From Pleodorina starrii (lineage: Eukaryota; Chlorophyta; Chlorophyceae; Chlamydomonadales; Volvocaceae), in the NCBI GenBank assembly GCA_030267565.1, contig BRXU01000006.1, positions 546,001 through 610,000 on the forward strand: a DNA stretch of 64,000 bases, given 5' to 3'. Each line of letters starts with the position of its first letter. Position 1 is the stretch's first letter. Under the pieces are notes generated by a model. That model did not search any database, was not told the origin of the DNA, and was given only the letters and a program-made list of their open reading frames with translations. The position numbers were made by a program, and so were the translations under genes. This document shows positions 23,339-42,092 of this stretch, piece by piece.

Positions 23339-25883
23339 GGCGTCCGTCATCCCACACATACCATGCGTGCATGGGAGCCGCATCGCATGGATGTGACACA
23401 GCACGCAGCAGCTTCACGCGCCCGTCACAACTTACCTTACGCTTGCAGGTTGCAAGTTGCAGCTTGAAAATAATGGCCGCCTATAGCTATTACATGTGGA
23501 TACTACTGAAAAGTCATGCAGCAGGTGCAAGGGATGCCGTAATGCTGCGTGCCCAGCTGATGATGATGCTGTGTGTATATATGTAGGCGACTTTGTATGT
23601 ATGTATTATTGCCGCAATGAGGGTGGCGCCGCCGTACCAACGAACGTCATCAACGAGCTAGGGTGCGTGCGTGCGTGTCGCGCAACCTCACGGCGGCCAT
23701 GCGTGGCCTACGCACGTACGTACCACGATCTGCTCGGCAAGGGCGGCTGGAGCTTGGTGATGCGTGCATGGTTTCCGACGATAGATAGATACAGCAGAGA
23801 GGAAAGGACAGATGTATGTATATGTATATATGCGTGTGCGGCGGCGCAGACCAAAATTGTACGCGGCCCAGCCACTGCTTTGTTCGTTAGTTGATGGATG
23901 AACTGTAAGTTAGGAGACCGACGACTGGCTGCTGGCGAGGAAGGACGTCCTGTCTGTCGCTCGTGTGCGCTTGATAAAACTGCAGGTCGGACGTTTTTCC
24001 AAGCACACACGACTGCATTGACTGGAAGCTAGCAGCAGCCCTGCTGCTGATTTTCATGGAATAGCTCGGTTGGCTTGGAGCAGAGCAGACCAAGCTGGCG
24101 ATAGCGAGATAGATACGATATGTCCGCCATGTTGTTTGCAGCCGGCGGAGATCGATGCTCGAGCTGGAATGGACGTTCGAATGGATGCTCGATCTGGAAT
24201 GGTTCAGGTCGATATGTATGTCGCAAGCTTGCATAAGGGTGGTTATATATTATACCACAGCAGTGGCTTGGTTAGCATGCATCCGTTAGGATGGCTTGGA
24301 GCAATCAAATAGACGGAAGTGCTGCTGACGCGTGGTTGCCGGCGATGCCGTCGGTGCGGCATTCGTCGTGTCCTCATTCGTTGTAACATAGCATGTAAAC
24401 GAGGCTCGTAAGTCTGACCTCCAATGAAAGCTCGTGATCAGCACGCCACCTTTTCCTTTTCGATAACGAAGTTCGTACAGCTCAGGGATTGGCGCAATTC
24501 GTAACTACACTCGTTTTGACTCTTCAGCGAATATGAGCGAGCTGCGTATAATTGCCCCATATGATTAACGAAGCTCGTCATCAGGATAGCTTACGCGCTT
24601 CGTAAACAGGAGCATTCATCGTGCCTTATGCAGACGACCTTCGTCTACCCCTGCCTAGCCTTCCAGTACGATCGAAGTGCGTTTTCGTCAGCTCAGCTGA
24701 GCATGTCAATAACGAAGTGCGTAACCTGCAATCAAGTTTGAAGATTTCAACGAAATTTATTAAACGATGTACTCGGTACAAGCCTTGTACTACAAGGACA
24801 CAAAATTTGTTACGAATGGTTACGAACGGACAAATTAGTCGGTTACGAAGTTCGCCAACTCGAGTACCGCATTCACAAGCAATCTCACACGTAGAAATAT
24901 TATTATTTAAATGTGTCTATAAGCAATTAAACTGTAGCATTGTGGAAAAACAGCCGTGCCGATCCTTTGTTACCAGGCTCGTATGTGGGTTTGACGGGGT
25001 TTGCTACGTAAGTCCTTCGTTAAGGCCTTCGTTAACGTCCAGACCTGAACGAGTGTGTCGGTAACGAAGCCATTTTACGAATAAGTTAACGAAGAATTGC
25101 GTGCCCCCCCATTTCCCAGAGTGAGGACGTCTTTTCCTCGACAGTCGACTTATCAGTGGCTGGTCGGTGGCTATCTACACAAATACTGTATAATGTTAAA
25201 GCGTACGGGTAGGTTGCCCTTATTCGGAACACTGAACACTTCGCGAGCAAATATAAATTCGAGCTTGCAACCTTAATAGCCAAATACTCTACCAGAGGTC
25301 CGTACATATGTCCTCGACAAGCTGTAATTTTCGTAAGTAAAGATAAGTACGTCCTTGCACAATAACCCTCAAAATGTTGTACTGGGTACGCTCGCCCCTG
25401 AGTGGAACAAACGCCCCCAATCTGGAACACCGCCCCAAACGGCCAAAAGTGCCAGCTTTATGACGCGCGACACCTGCAAATGCACTGTTGCCATTATATA
25501 TCATGTCCGGTCACTTTAGTGTACATATGTCACTCAGCAGAGGTCACCCCGCGTGCCTAGTGGCCCAATGCGAGACACTCGCTTCCCGCCGACGCGCGCG
25601 GCCGGGCCCCTGGGTCGGCCCTTGGACGGAGCGGGAAACTTATCTGCTCTCGTTATTTGACTGTATGGGTAAACCTATGTATACCTCCGAACAAATAGCA
25701 CTTGTACATCACTTCTAACGTCCTTCTTGCAAGTCTGGCGCTATATGGCTCATCCAGCACGTCAGGAAGTGACGATGCCGCATCGTGGTTCTAACAAAAG
25801 CCATGGTTTCTCGCAGCCCCAAGCACCTAGCGCATACCCAAAATTTACCGTAGATTGCCCGTACGTTAATGTCCATGTTGTAA
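23339..25883. other. Intergenic region with short ACGAAG motif cluster
   Basis: No gene is supported. The first part has TATG/TATA-rich simple sequence. The part at 24450-25100 carries a scattered AACGAAG motif on both strands (separate entry). The last part before 25884 shows nothing recognisable. Confidence 0.5.
24450..25100. repeat. Cluster of dispersed TAACGAAG / CTTCGTTA motifs
   Basis: About ten exact ACGAAG or CTTCGT occurrences, most extended to TAACGAAG(T/C)TCGT, lie on both strands at irregular spacing (for example near 24464, 24566, 24711, 24843, 25064 and 25088 forward; 24598, 24638, 25013 and 25027 reverse). Several weaker variants such as TTACGAATG lie between. The density is far above chance in this AT-richer stretch. 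Confidence 0.6.
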
Positions 25884-25888
25884 TTTTT

Positions 25889-27045
25889 GGGCGGGGCCCC
25901 AGCGCGAAGCGCCCAGGGGGGCCCCGCCCTGTAGGATTGCCCATGTCCGTGCGTGCATGCGTGCATGCGTGCATGCGTGTATGTGAAGTAATAGGGGAAG
26001 TCAAGAATCTCGGCCATCGGAAAGGCTGCATAAGTAAAAGATTACATTCTTTATTGCACGGTAAATTTATTATTGGAACCCAACCTCGTTTAGGAACCCA
26101 ACCAGTTTGGCAGTCTCCATGGACCGAGGCCGAGGTCAAACCAACACCTCTCGGCCTATAATTAATTCCCTAAGGTTCATCGTTTCTTAAAGAGGAATTC
26201 TGACATGACGGCGTGAAATGAATCTTCGTTTCGGAAACAAACTATGTTTGCATTGCGAACATTCTTCCCGCGACCACACCACAGCAGCTCTGCTTGCCGG
26301 TCCGATCGTCTTGACGCATATTACTATTACAAAGGTTGCAAGGAGCAAACCATGAGGGGCCAACTGCTGGTTGTTGGACGCCAAGCCGCCAATGCACGCA
26401 CGATGCAGCGGTCTTCTGCGGGCCGCCCAACAAGTCCAGTCGGCAACCTAGGGGATGGACTTCTACGTTCCCTGTCCTAATGTTAAAGCAGTCAAGCCTC
26501 CTCTACGGTGAATACCTCAGTAGCGAAGCCTGTGCACTCTCGTCGGCAACTGCACGTCGTCGCAACCCTCGCAAACAGTTCCGCTGTCCTTCTATTGGCA
26601 AGTCAGCCTGCGTGATGTGTAAATGATACACTCCATACACTCCATGTCTACTGTCATGTAACTTCAGCCAATGCGCTGGCCGGAAGAGTTGCACAGTGCC
26701 GAGACGGCGCGATGCTAAACATGGGTCGGATTGCTGAAGCCGCAGGCATTTCAGCTATAAAGCTCTGGCTGCCTATCAGCAGGAATGTCGACACTCTCAC
26801 AGTTGGCGCCCTCGCCGCTCGCTTTGGAAATGCCGTATTTCGGTCGATGCGCACATGCGCTCATGCACCCGACGGGATGACGCGCTTCGCGCGGCGCCAG
26901 CAGGCCTTGCTAACGACTCGGCTAGCAGGCATTTCGGGAAACAGCTCTGGCTGTCTATCAGCAGGAATGTCGACACTCTCACACTTCACGCCCTCACTGC
27001 CCTAGCACTCAACTTAACCCGTACGGATTTAGTGGGGCCCCGCCC
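25889..27045 (+). mobile_element. TIR transposon, copy B (complete, 1157 bp, non-autonomous)
   Basis: Left end GGGCGGGGCCCCA (25889-25901) is the exact reverse complement of the right end TGGGGCCCCGCCC (27033-27045), a 13-bp terminal inverted repeat. Both ends abut TTTTT (25884-25888 and 27046-27050), which reads as a 5-bp target-site duplication or a T-run target preference. The interior has no transposase-like frame. Near the right end a block around GGCATTTC...CTATCAGCAGGAATGTCGACACTCTCACA is present twice, so the right part is internally duplicated. The superfamily is not assigned. Confidence 0.75.
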
Positions 27046-28710
27046 TTTTTCCGGCTTCAAGGAAGCCGACACCAACCCCTTGTCTGATGATTTTTGGTGG
27101 CACCATTTCGCTGAAAAAAATCATTGTTCCATATTGGGGACTGTTCCGAATAAGGGCAACCTACCCGTATTATTAGCGTGGAGACACAAGCAAGTTCCGT
27201 CATACATACCATACTGTGATGAGTGATGATGATGGTCGAGGTGCCCCAGTCAGCTCTATAATTATCCGTCCTACGGACCTCGGCGCGGCTAATAATGCTC
27301 ACAGTTGTCCGTCCCGCAGGACGGATGGACAAGTCATGAGCATACGAAGTTCCTCAGTTATTTTTGATGTGTGTGTGCCACAAGCAAGCAAGCATGGTTG
27401 TGGGATGTGTAATAATACGCAAGTCCTGCCGCCGCCATACATCCGTCGATCGACACGTCTGTCCCCAGCCCATACAAACGAAGACCCGCGCCCAAACTGA
27501 AGCCCCGCGGGGCATGCATGTACCCCGCACGCATGTGTGCGTGCGTGTGATGAGGGATGTTAATCACATCAACCGATGATGGCGGACGGTGTCGCCCGTG
27601 GACCGCAATGGGCTCATGAAATTGTGCACGGCAAAGTCTTCCTGCTGATGCCAGCAGAGCAGGCAACGTCTGCAACGCCCTGAACAGAAACAACCGCCAT
27701 ATGTATGTCCGTGTGTAAAGTTGAGAAGAGAGCATTACAATCTTATTATAATTCGTATTCTATAGTCACGCAACAGGGTCATGGTCTTGGGACGGCGGAT
27801 GCTGCCCAGAGGCCCTGAAGTGTCCGCAACGTCACAACGTCATCACGGCATCTTCCGTATCGCCAACCGTTCCAGTTAGTTGCTCTGCTTATCATGATAA
27901 TTGACATCGCGGTTGCAGCATACGTATATACCACATCAGCACCGATATAATTGGTGCTGGTGACCGTATTCCGCAGCATACGATCTTCTAACCATTATTT
28001 GTTTGGCAAGCCTAGCTAGCCGAATCTAGCGAGACCATCCAGTTCGCAACCCGACAAAAGCGCGCCCGGTCGCAGTTTTCTATCTATCTCCGCCGCCCAC
28101 AGGAAACGCCTGATCATTGGAAGAGGCGTGGACATTCGCACTCGCCCGGTTTCCAGGAGGTTCCAGGCCTCTACATATCGATATACGTACATACCTTCAA
28201 GTACAAGGTGCGGCCCCCGGTTGAGCTATGATACGCCCGTGCGTGTGCTATGCGTGCGGTGGATGGAGTTGCGTGGTTAGTTGAATATAATTTATATACA
28301 GAAGGATATCTGGTTGCCCGATCTATCTCTCTTATCCAGCTTCGACAGACCCACTCTTATTCTTTACGCAGCAACACCGCACATACATGGGGTGACCTGC
28401 GCTAGCTTGAGGTACTTGCTTGAGCACAGCAATGCCGTACGTAGAGATGGGTTTGCGGCTTCACCGCGAAGCAACGAGGGGTAATAGGTCCGGCAATAAT
28501 GGGTCTGGCAACTTGCGAGCAAGCAAGAGAGCAAGCACGCAACAAACGAACTGAATGTACATAGCCATATATACCTACCGGGCACGCACGCGGGCTTAAC
28601 TGCGCGCCGCCTGCTTGCAATTGCATCACATGGACGGTGATTGTTAAACTATAATTGTTTCCCTCCTTTCGTACTCCTCATAATCTGCCAGCTGCTGCTG
28701 GTATTATTAA
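27046..28710. other. Intergenic region upstream of the PUF gene
   Basis: No gene supported. A short inverted repeat (TCCGTCC-CGCA-GGACGGA) lies at about 27308-27325. The 28.2-28.7 kb part is AT-rich with TATA-like strings and should contain the PUF promoter (inference from position). Confidence 0.45.
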
Positions 28711-34838
<6,128 letters not shown>

Positions 34839-36079
34839 CAGATTCGGCAGCAACAGCTACAGCGGCTCCCAGCAACGACGGATATGGCTCCATGCCACTT
34901 GCGGTGAGGATACCGGCGGCTGCCGAAACGAATAATTATGCCTAGGCGGAGCCCGCGGACGCGCGCCGCTGATGCCAACGCGGACGCCGTCGTGGCGGCC
35001 GCGACCATGGCTGCCAGACACAGTGCAGCAGCGGCTGCGAGAGCCCTCAGCCTCGAGCGAGAGAGGAATGGGCGTACGTGGAGGGCGGAGGCGAGCACGC
35101 ACGGATGCAGGCGCTGGTGCCGAGGTGGAGCAGGAGGGTGTGGTCGGTGGCGGGGGATACTGTACTGACTGACAACAACGTCTTGTCAATCGTCCTGGGG
35201 CCCGTCGCCGGCGGCGGAAGGCAATAGTAGCTCGGGTCCAGCTGGGGAGAACGGGGTACTATTGAAGGATTGGGAAAATTGGTTGGAAGAGCGCAGGACG
35301 CGTGGCACGGCAGGCGTCTTCCAGAACGAAGTCTATGGATGGAGGACCCGATGGTCGAAAACCAAAGGATCGTTTTGCGGTGGTGGGCACTATTATGTCG
35401 TCAAATCGGCAACTGGTCGCGGTACCCGTCTAATATGCAGCAGCAGCGGCTGGCCCCTACATACTACTTCCGGTGCGGTCACGGCAAGCACGGTACTTGA
35501 GGTGTTGCGGTTGACGGGCATCTGTAGCTAGGTGCCGGCGTTTCATCGGCAGCTTTCTGCTGGCCGGCAAGTCCCTCGGCTGCTATGCTTTATCTCTCGG
35601 CCCAATATGTTCCGAGTTTTCAAAGGCGCGTTCACGGGCCGCGCGCAAAGTGGCGAGGCAGGTTGCGTGCTCAAGTTTGTCGGCGGCCCATGCATGAAGG
35701 TGGCCCGCCCGCCGTCAGGCACAACCACCTACCGCGGCATCAGAGACCTGTAAAATGGGCTCGTAGCAGCAGGCTTGATATTCTAGAATATTAATTGCTG
35801 TTTTCCCTTCGTGCAGCTGGGAATGTGTGAAGGGAGAGAACTGATGTCTTTTCCATGCATCCAAAAATTCGTATCGCCGCGTTCCTCGATTTCAAGGCAA
35901 ACGTATCTTCAAAGTACAGCCAGGATTTAGGCCGATTATGATCCATATCTTAGGAGCCACCCTGCCCACAGCACCGCTGTCCCCAGTGCAGCCCGTCCCT
36001 AGGCCTGACCTTACCTTCACAATACATGCAATCTCGCCATTCCATAGGTTTTTACCCATGCAATCGTTATTCGAAGTGT
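34839..36079. other. Probable PUF 3' UTR and intergenic sequence
   Basis: Downstream of the PUF stop codon there is no recognisable family. A patch at 34840-35168 has alanine-rich coding-like composition in two frames (around ATG 34938) and could be an alternative C-terminal exon. TGTAA at 35749-35753 is a candidate polyadenylation signal. Confidence 0.4.
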
Positions 36080-36412
36080 TCATCACAGTCATTCTGTATG
36101 TAACTTCGCAGTAAGGCACGGCAGCCGAAGTACGCGGCGGCAGATGTTGAAGGTATGGTATCAATTACAGTGGGCGAGCCCGAGCAGCAGCAGGATCACC
36201 GACCGGCGCACATCACACCTGCCACGCACAGCTGTGACTGAAGACCAACTGAAATAAATCGCGGCGGGAATTAGGCCTCTCCAAACGAACGACCAGAGAC
36301 TCGACCATGAACAGCCCAACGTAGGGGGCAAGCAACCCCCGGAAATAAACAAGTAATGACACCGATCAGAGTGATGAAGACCCGCCACTCTGCAGGGCGG
36401 GGCAGAGAGCCA

Positions 36413-36512
36413 GGTAGGGTACTTTGGGGACTTTACCCGCAGCCTTGATCATGGACGTATAAATGCCGCGTCCATGATCAAGGCTGCGGGTAAAGTCCCA
36501 AAGTACCCTACC
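36413..36512. repeat. Large fold-back: 44-45 bp arms, 11-nt loop
   Basis: The left arm 36413-36457 and right arm 36469-36512 are complementary over 44 bp with one extra G in the left arm; the loop is TATAAATGCCG. The second duplicated unit keeps only the right-arm sequence (about 41170-41230), so the inverted copy arose in unit 1 or was lost from unit 2. Confidence 0.9.
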
Positions 36513-37146
36513 ACCCAGCCCTGTACACACACAAGATGCCAACGCAGACCTACCTCCGTCCTTAGTCCGTCTACGAAGGACCCTCACAGAACAGCTCACC
36601 CCAAGCACCCGTAAGAAGGGATGACGAAATTCGCTCCGAGAGCCTCATCACTGACAAAACGCCATTGCCTACCCGCCGGGCGATGGACAATTCCCACAAC
36701 TGCTGTTGCTGGCTGTACCATGCATACCGCGCCATGCAAAACCGTAAATACCAGACGACACGCGGCCGGCAATCACGCACTGCGTGCAACCGTCTGCCAT
36801 ACGCATAAACTCAGCAGCGTACGTAAACCTCTACCCATCATCACAACTGCCGGAAGAATCGACCAGACAACAAAGTAAGGAGATCCTATCAACATTAGAA
36901 CGGTTACGCAACAGTCATACGTATGTACGTGCGGACCAGCGAGTGGCCGGGTCCTGAGTTTGGCGATGGATGTAAGTGTCAATGCGCCTACGTACGTGCG
37001 TGAGGTCTTGACGTCTGATACTTTACTCGCTCCCCTTCCGTCCCCTACTCTCCATCCCTCTCCCCATCTCGTTCCCCCCTCGTAACGCCTTAGCCTTGCA
37101 AGTGCATGCATGCATCAAGGCACACCGCTAGCTTTAGCACCCCACT

Positions 37147-37947
37147 TCAGTCCATCAGCCCCAGCACGAGCACGGCGGACAACATAAGATCGTCCGGCAG
37201 CAGCATGTAGTCCTCCGTCACCGAATGAGGCCCCGCTGCGATGGTAGCGGCGCCATCCGCAGCATGCCCACCGCCGGTGCCATGTCCCACCGCCGCCGTG
37301 CGCGGACCGCCCCACTCGCCAATGCCATTGACCGCCCAGCAACCGAACTGGCTAATAATGCAGCCGTACCCATCAAGAGACGGGTACAATGGCAAGGGCC
37401 CCTTGAAGACTCTGGGCGGCGGCGGCGGCGACTGCGTCTTTAGTACGCTGCCGTCACCGCCGTCAACAGCCGTCTTTGCGCCGGCAACGTCGGCGTGGGT
37501 ACTGTCGCCGCCGCTGCCGCCAGCAGCGATGGCACTGACGACGGTGGACGAAGGGCTTCGGGGCGACTCTCGAGGCGTAGACGGCGACTCCGGAGAGTCG
37601 TGCGACGACGACGTAGGCGGCGGTGGCCGCGGCGACGAAGGGCTGGGCGTAGACGGCGACTCCGGAGAGTCGCGCGACGACGACGTAGGCGGCGGCGTCG
37701 CTGCAGCGGCCACTGGCACCAGGCCTTGAAGGGCTACGGTTGCCGCAGCTCTGGCCTTGCTGTAGATGTCTTCATCTGACGCTTCCGGTTTGAGCTCGGC
37801 GGGGGACCCGACCCGAGCGGTCCTCGGCGCGGGTGGGTTGCGACGACGCGGTAGCCTTCTTGAACCTACATCAACCAAATCAAGCAGCTGCGGCACAGAG
37901 GAGGACCAACGGAGGGGAGAGATTATTTGTCGTCTAAAAGCGTCCAT
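37147..37947 (-). CDS. Low-complexity protein of unknown function (copy 1)
   Basis: One open frame from ATG 37947 to TGA 37149-37147 encodes 266 residues. No family was recognised. The N-terminus (MDAFRRQIISPLRWSSSVPQ) and C-terminus (FKGPLPLYPSLDGYGC..., SVTEDYMLLPDDLMLSAVL) look ordered. The middle is Pro/Ser/Ala-rich with repeated TSSSRDSPESPSTP modules and one SDEDIYSKARAAATVALQGL unit. The same frame is kept over 260 residues in the second copy, with many substitutions concentrated in the repeat region, which supports real coding. Neighbours give no functional clue. Confidence 0.6.
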   Translation of the reverse strand: MDAFRRQIISPLRWSSSVPQLLDLVDVGSRRLPRRRNPPAPRTARVGSPAELKPEASDEDIYSKARAAATVALQGLVPVAAAATPPPTSSSRDSPESPSTPSPSSPRPPPPTSSSHDSPESPSTPRESPRSPSSTVVSAIAAGGSGGDSTHADVAGAKTAVDGGDGSVLKTQSPPPPPRVFKGPLPLYPSLDGYGCIISQFGCWAVNGIGEWGGPRTAAVGHGTGGGHAADGAATIAAGPHSVTEDYMLLPDDLMLSAVLVLGLMD

Positions 37948-40605
37948 GCTCAGGATGTTTCGCAAGGGCGCAGACCGCCACGCAAGGTAGGGCGTGCAGC
38001 GCTATCTATCGACGGCTGTCAGCGGGCTATCGATGCTGCACAAATAAAAGAGCGCGGCCATTTGGACCAAGCTGCTGAAAAACATCTCAGCGTGCGAGCG
38101 ATCCTATAATCAATTATTGCACAGTACAGCTATCTAGGCTCTTACCACATATGGAGCCCGCTTGAGAGAAGACATACTCTTGGAAACGGCTTTAGATGAG
38201 ACTCCAGATAGACAGCGGACTCTTTACGAGCTCTGCGGCAATGTTTGCATGCGGCAATCGCGATGTCATGTCGTCACAGGGAACACAGGAACGAACATAC
38301 AGCTGCTGCGTGGTGATGCCGCTGCGTTGCTTCGTCCGCAAATAAAGAGAAGTAGCCTCGCCTGTAGCTCAACATAGCCCCGTGAACGTTCAACAATTGG
38401 TGCAACTAGTTGCAATCGGTTGCAAGCGATAAGCTCCAAAGCGCATGCCTTAAATAAGTACGCTGGGCCTGAAAGCCCTTGCACATACAGGTGAACGGGG
38501 GCAGTGAGGGCGCCTGGCCCGGCCTCAGCAACCGTCCAACACGCAAGTAATAACGCGTTCTCGAGAACGGAAGCCTATATATGTTGCTCTCACCTTGACG
38601 CCTCGAAATGTTAGCGGTCGGTGCTAAAAAAACAGGTTATATCTAGCCTGTAGCCCATGCAAGCGGACCTTCATGCATAACCTTGTAAAGTTTGTGCCCG
38701 TCAATGAAAAAGACAGCCAGCACAAGAATAATAAGGCATGCTCGCAATTGTGAGTGAGATGTGGCCTGCTGTGCTTTTATGGGGTGGAGCAGCGAGCGAC
38801 AGGTGTCCGTAGGTGCCCGCCGCCCTTGTGAGCTTGCCTCGGCTCGCGTCGTCGTCGTACGTGCAGGACACAAAACCGGATCCCGATGCATAGATGGATT
38901 CCTCCGATGGTGGTTTGCGCACGAATGCCCCGCCCCTGCCTCCCACCGCCGCACGGCCCACACGTGACCGTGTCTGCATGCATGATGGAGCGACGGAGAA
39001 CACACACTTCCATAGCCTCCAACTTAACGCAAGGGGCAATGCGCTGCCCGTTCACACACCGATAGGTGTCCGTCGCAAGTTCGAGGCATGGACTGTCTAC
39101 GTATGTAAGCGTACATCTTGGATGGGTACGCCTGACTTGGCAGCCCCACGCCGCAAAATCCATCATCTTGACATGACGCCGAAAGGAGTGTGCACCTGAA
39201 CGATGTGAACACTACGTAGTAGTACTGCTCCAATCAATCAATCGTTCGGGAGGGTTATTTGCCCGCAAGACTTTGTGTTACTGTTGGTGTACTCATTTTA
39301 CTTAATACACCTAACACTGTTGCGGGGGAATGGCCGTGTGGTTTACATGCATGCATAGGGCTCATCGAACAATTTTTCAGGAACATGCAGGCATGCAAAA
39401 CACGCATCACAGTGTACGTAGAGCTTCGCTTTTGCAAGCAGCTAGCTGGGGCTCAAGGCAAAGTGTTCAACTATTGTCGTCCTTCGTACACATTTCATAA
39501 ACGTGCATGAATGATGGATAGGGATGGATACTGTTGTCTGAGAACCAGCACGCAGCGCAGCAATTAATAAGCGTACGTAGATAGCAGCTCTGCATGAGCT
39601 CGCTGATGAACACTGTCGAGCTGAAATGGGAGCAAACCTACCTACCTCATGCATGCATAGGGAGACTTTAGGTGCTTAATAAAAGTGGTTGCGACTGTGC
39701 ATTTCTCAGGTATACGTACAAGCAAGTCTCTCCTTTTGCCCTCTTCAGAGCTTCAATGATGATTTTACATTGAGCTTCGCTGAAAGCTGACTCTGACAAC
39801 TGCTGAGAGTTGCTGCGGGGCGCGCGCACAGGGGCGGCGCACAGTAATTTTCTTAATAGTCGGTCCTGCCGTGTCCTGCTGCTGCTTGGAAAGTTTGCCA
39901 CAGCCGGCCCGCCTCCCTACCTCAAAGCGGCGGCTCGATATAAAGTGAATGAAAGCAATCGGTTATTTTAACACTGCGCAATGTCGTCGCAATACTTCGT
40001 GGCATGAGTGCGTATTTCGCAATGGATGGCGAGGCAGGGATCCTTTGTGTGCCACTTATTAAAGGTATTTAGCAAGGTGCTGTTATCGTGGCCAGCTGCT
40101 GTGATGACGCATTGCATTTTATCATTTGCTTATAAAATAAAATGGAGCAGTGCGGTCTCCCCTAGACGCGGGGCTTGGGCGTAATTCTTCTTCTAAAAGC
40201 ACCACGCCTCTCGTTACTTGCTTAGGCAGACTATCCGTCCGGTCATGAAGAACTCTTTTTCAGACGCTAGATTCTTTACGATAGTGCCGAAGAAAGGCTC
40301 GGCCCCGTTGCCCGACGTTTTGTGGTGACCGAGAAGAATGTAAAAAACAAAGCAGCATTATTGCGGAAAGGTGAGCCTGCTGCTAACACTGGATAACTTA
40401 GTGCGTGCACGTCCTCTCAGACAATTAATCTTGTGAAACGTTTGGCGCAGGACAGTAGTCCTGATGCCTGTTGAGCGAGCCCAAGGGAGCTACGTAGCTT
40501 CAAGTTCTCGCAGCAGGCATGTGAGGCCGGAGGCTGATGACAGCTAGTAGCCTTTGCGCGTTGCGAACAACTACATACAGAGCTCCAGTACGCAGACCTG
40601 CATGC

Positions 40606-40832
40606 CAGGGGGCCGCGCCGGCTGTAGCAGTGGGAATGGTGTTGACCGATGCCGGGCGCGCTGTGGGGCTGGGTGGGATGTATGCATGGATGGCTACGTC
40701 ACCGCCGGGGGCAACGTCCCCATGCATCCGTCCCCATGGGCACCTGCTACTGTCTTGTTCCCATCACCGTGCACCGCTCGAGGGGTCTGGCCGTTCGGCG
40801 CCGATGTGGCCTGCTGGGCGGCGCGGCGCTGC
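40606..40832. other. Spacer between the two duplicated units
   Basis: These roughly 230 bp separate the end of homology of unit 1 from the start of unit 2 and have no counterpart at the end of unit 2. No gene or repeat was recognised in it. Confidence 0.5.
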
Positions 40833-41378
40833 TGTTCACAGTCATTCAGTATGTACCTTCTTAGAAGTGAGGCACGGCAGCCGAATTACGTACGCGGCAG
40901 ATGTTGAAGGGATCATTTACAGTGGGCAGGCCCGAGCAGCAGCAGGATCACCGGCGAACACCGCACCTGCTGCCACGCACTGCTGAGACCGAAGACCAAC
41001 TGAAATAAACCGCGGCGGGAAGTAGGCCTGTCCTAACGAACGACCAGAGACTCGACCATGAACAGCCCAACGTAGGGGGCAAGCAACCCCCGGAAATAAA
41101 CAAGTAATGACATCGATCAGAGTGATGAAGACCCGCCACTCTGCAGGGCGGGGCAGTGAGCCATCCGTAAAAATGCCGCGTCCATGATCAAGGCTGCGGG
41201 TAGGTAAAGCCCCCCAAAGTACCCTACCACCCACCCAGCCAGACACGCGATGCCTCAGCCCCAACGGCGGGCATCTGTACACACACAAGATGCCAACGCA
41301 GACCTCCGTCCTTAGTCCATACATGAAGGACCCTCACAGAACAGCTCACCCCAAGTACCCGTCAGAAGGGATGACGGG

Positions 41379-41588
41379 GTCCCCACGCGCGGTATCTCGA
41401 ACGCGGCGGCGTGGCATCCCAGCGCCATGAAGTTATGAAGCAGGGCCACAGAAAGCGGAAACCGCCCTTCGGACAGTTTCCTTGCTTTTGTTTTCCCATC
41501 GAAGTCAGAGTCTTCCAAATGCGACACAAGTTTCCTGTAAGTTGCAACCACCCTCCCCTCCCCCGCTCATCCGCCTGCGGCAATGCCA
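41379..41588. mobile_element. Insertion specific to duplicated unit 2
   Basis: In unit 1 the sequence GAAGGGATGACG joins directly to AAATTCGCTCC at about 36622. In unit 2 some 210 bp lie between. Part of it (41424-41480) matches 5286-5345, so this is a dispersed element. No terminal repeats were identified. Confidence 0.5.
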
Positions 41589-42092
41589 ACGAAATTCGCT
41601 CCGAGGGCCTCACTGACAAAACGCCATTGCCTACCCGCCGGGCGATGGACAATTCCCACAACTGCTGCTGCTGGCTGTACCATGCATACATACCGCGCCA
41701 TGCAGAACCGTAAATTCCAGACGACACGCGGCCGGCAATCATACACTGCGTGCACTCGTCTGCATGCCATACGCAGAAACTCAGCAGCGTATGCCTCTAC
41801 CTATCACAACTGCCGAATGAATCGACCAGACAGCAAAGAAAGGAGATCCTATCAACACTAAAACGGGTTACGCAACAGTCATATGTGTGGACCAGCGTGT
41901 GGCCGGGTCCTGAGTTTGGCGATGGATGTGTCAATGCGCCTATGTACGTGCGGTAATGACGTCTGATACTTTACTCGCTCCCCTTCCGTCCCCTACTCTC
42001 CATCCCTCTCCCCATCTCTTTCCCCCCCCTCGTAATGCCTTAGCCTTGCAAGTGCATGCATTAAGGCGTACCACTAGCTATAGCACCTCACT

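Larger units (their letters stand above)
36080..40605 (+). repeat. Segmental tandem duplication, unit 1
   Basis: This 4.5-kb segment matches 40833-45739 in the same orientation. Similarity begins at CACAGTCATTC near 36080 and 40833 and ends at GCAGACCTGCATG near 40605 and 45739. The stretch 38110-39170 is nearly identical to 43160-44210, whereas the flanks show many small indels. Unit 1 carries a fold-back at 36413-36512 missing from unit 2. It includes the low-complexity gene at 37147-37947. The rest, including 38110-40605, has no recognisable gene. Confidence 0.9.

Noticed and set aside
37495..37780. Arg-rich plus-strand frame opposite the low-complexity gene
   Set aside because: It is the antisense shadow of the Pro/Ser repeat region.
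38162..39200. Open frames conserved between the two duplicated units (for example 38162-38377 and 43210-43425)
   Set aside because: They are identical only because the duplication is recent. All frames and non-coding positions are equally conserved, so identity is not evidence of coding.
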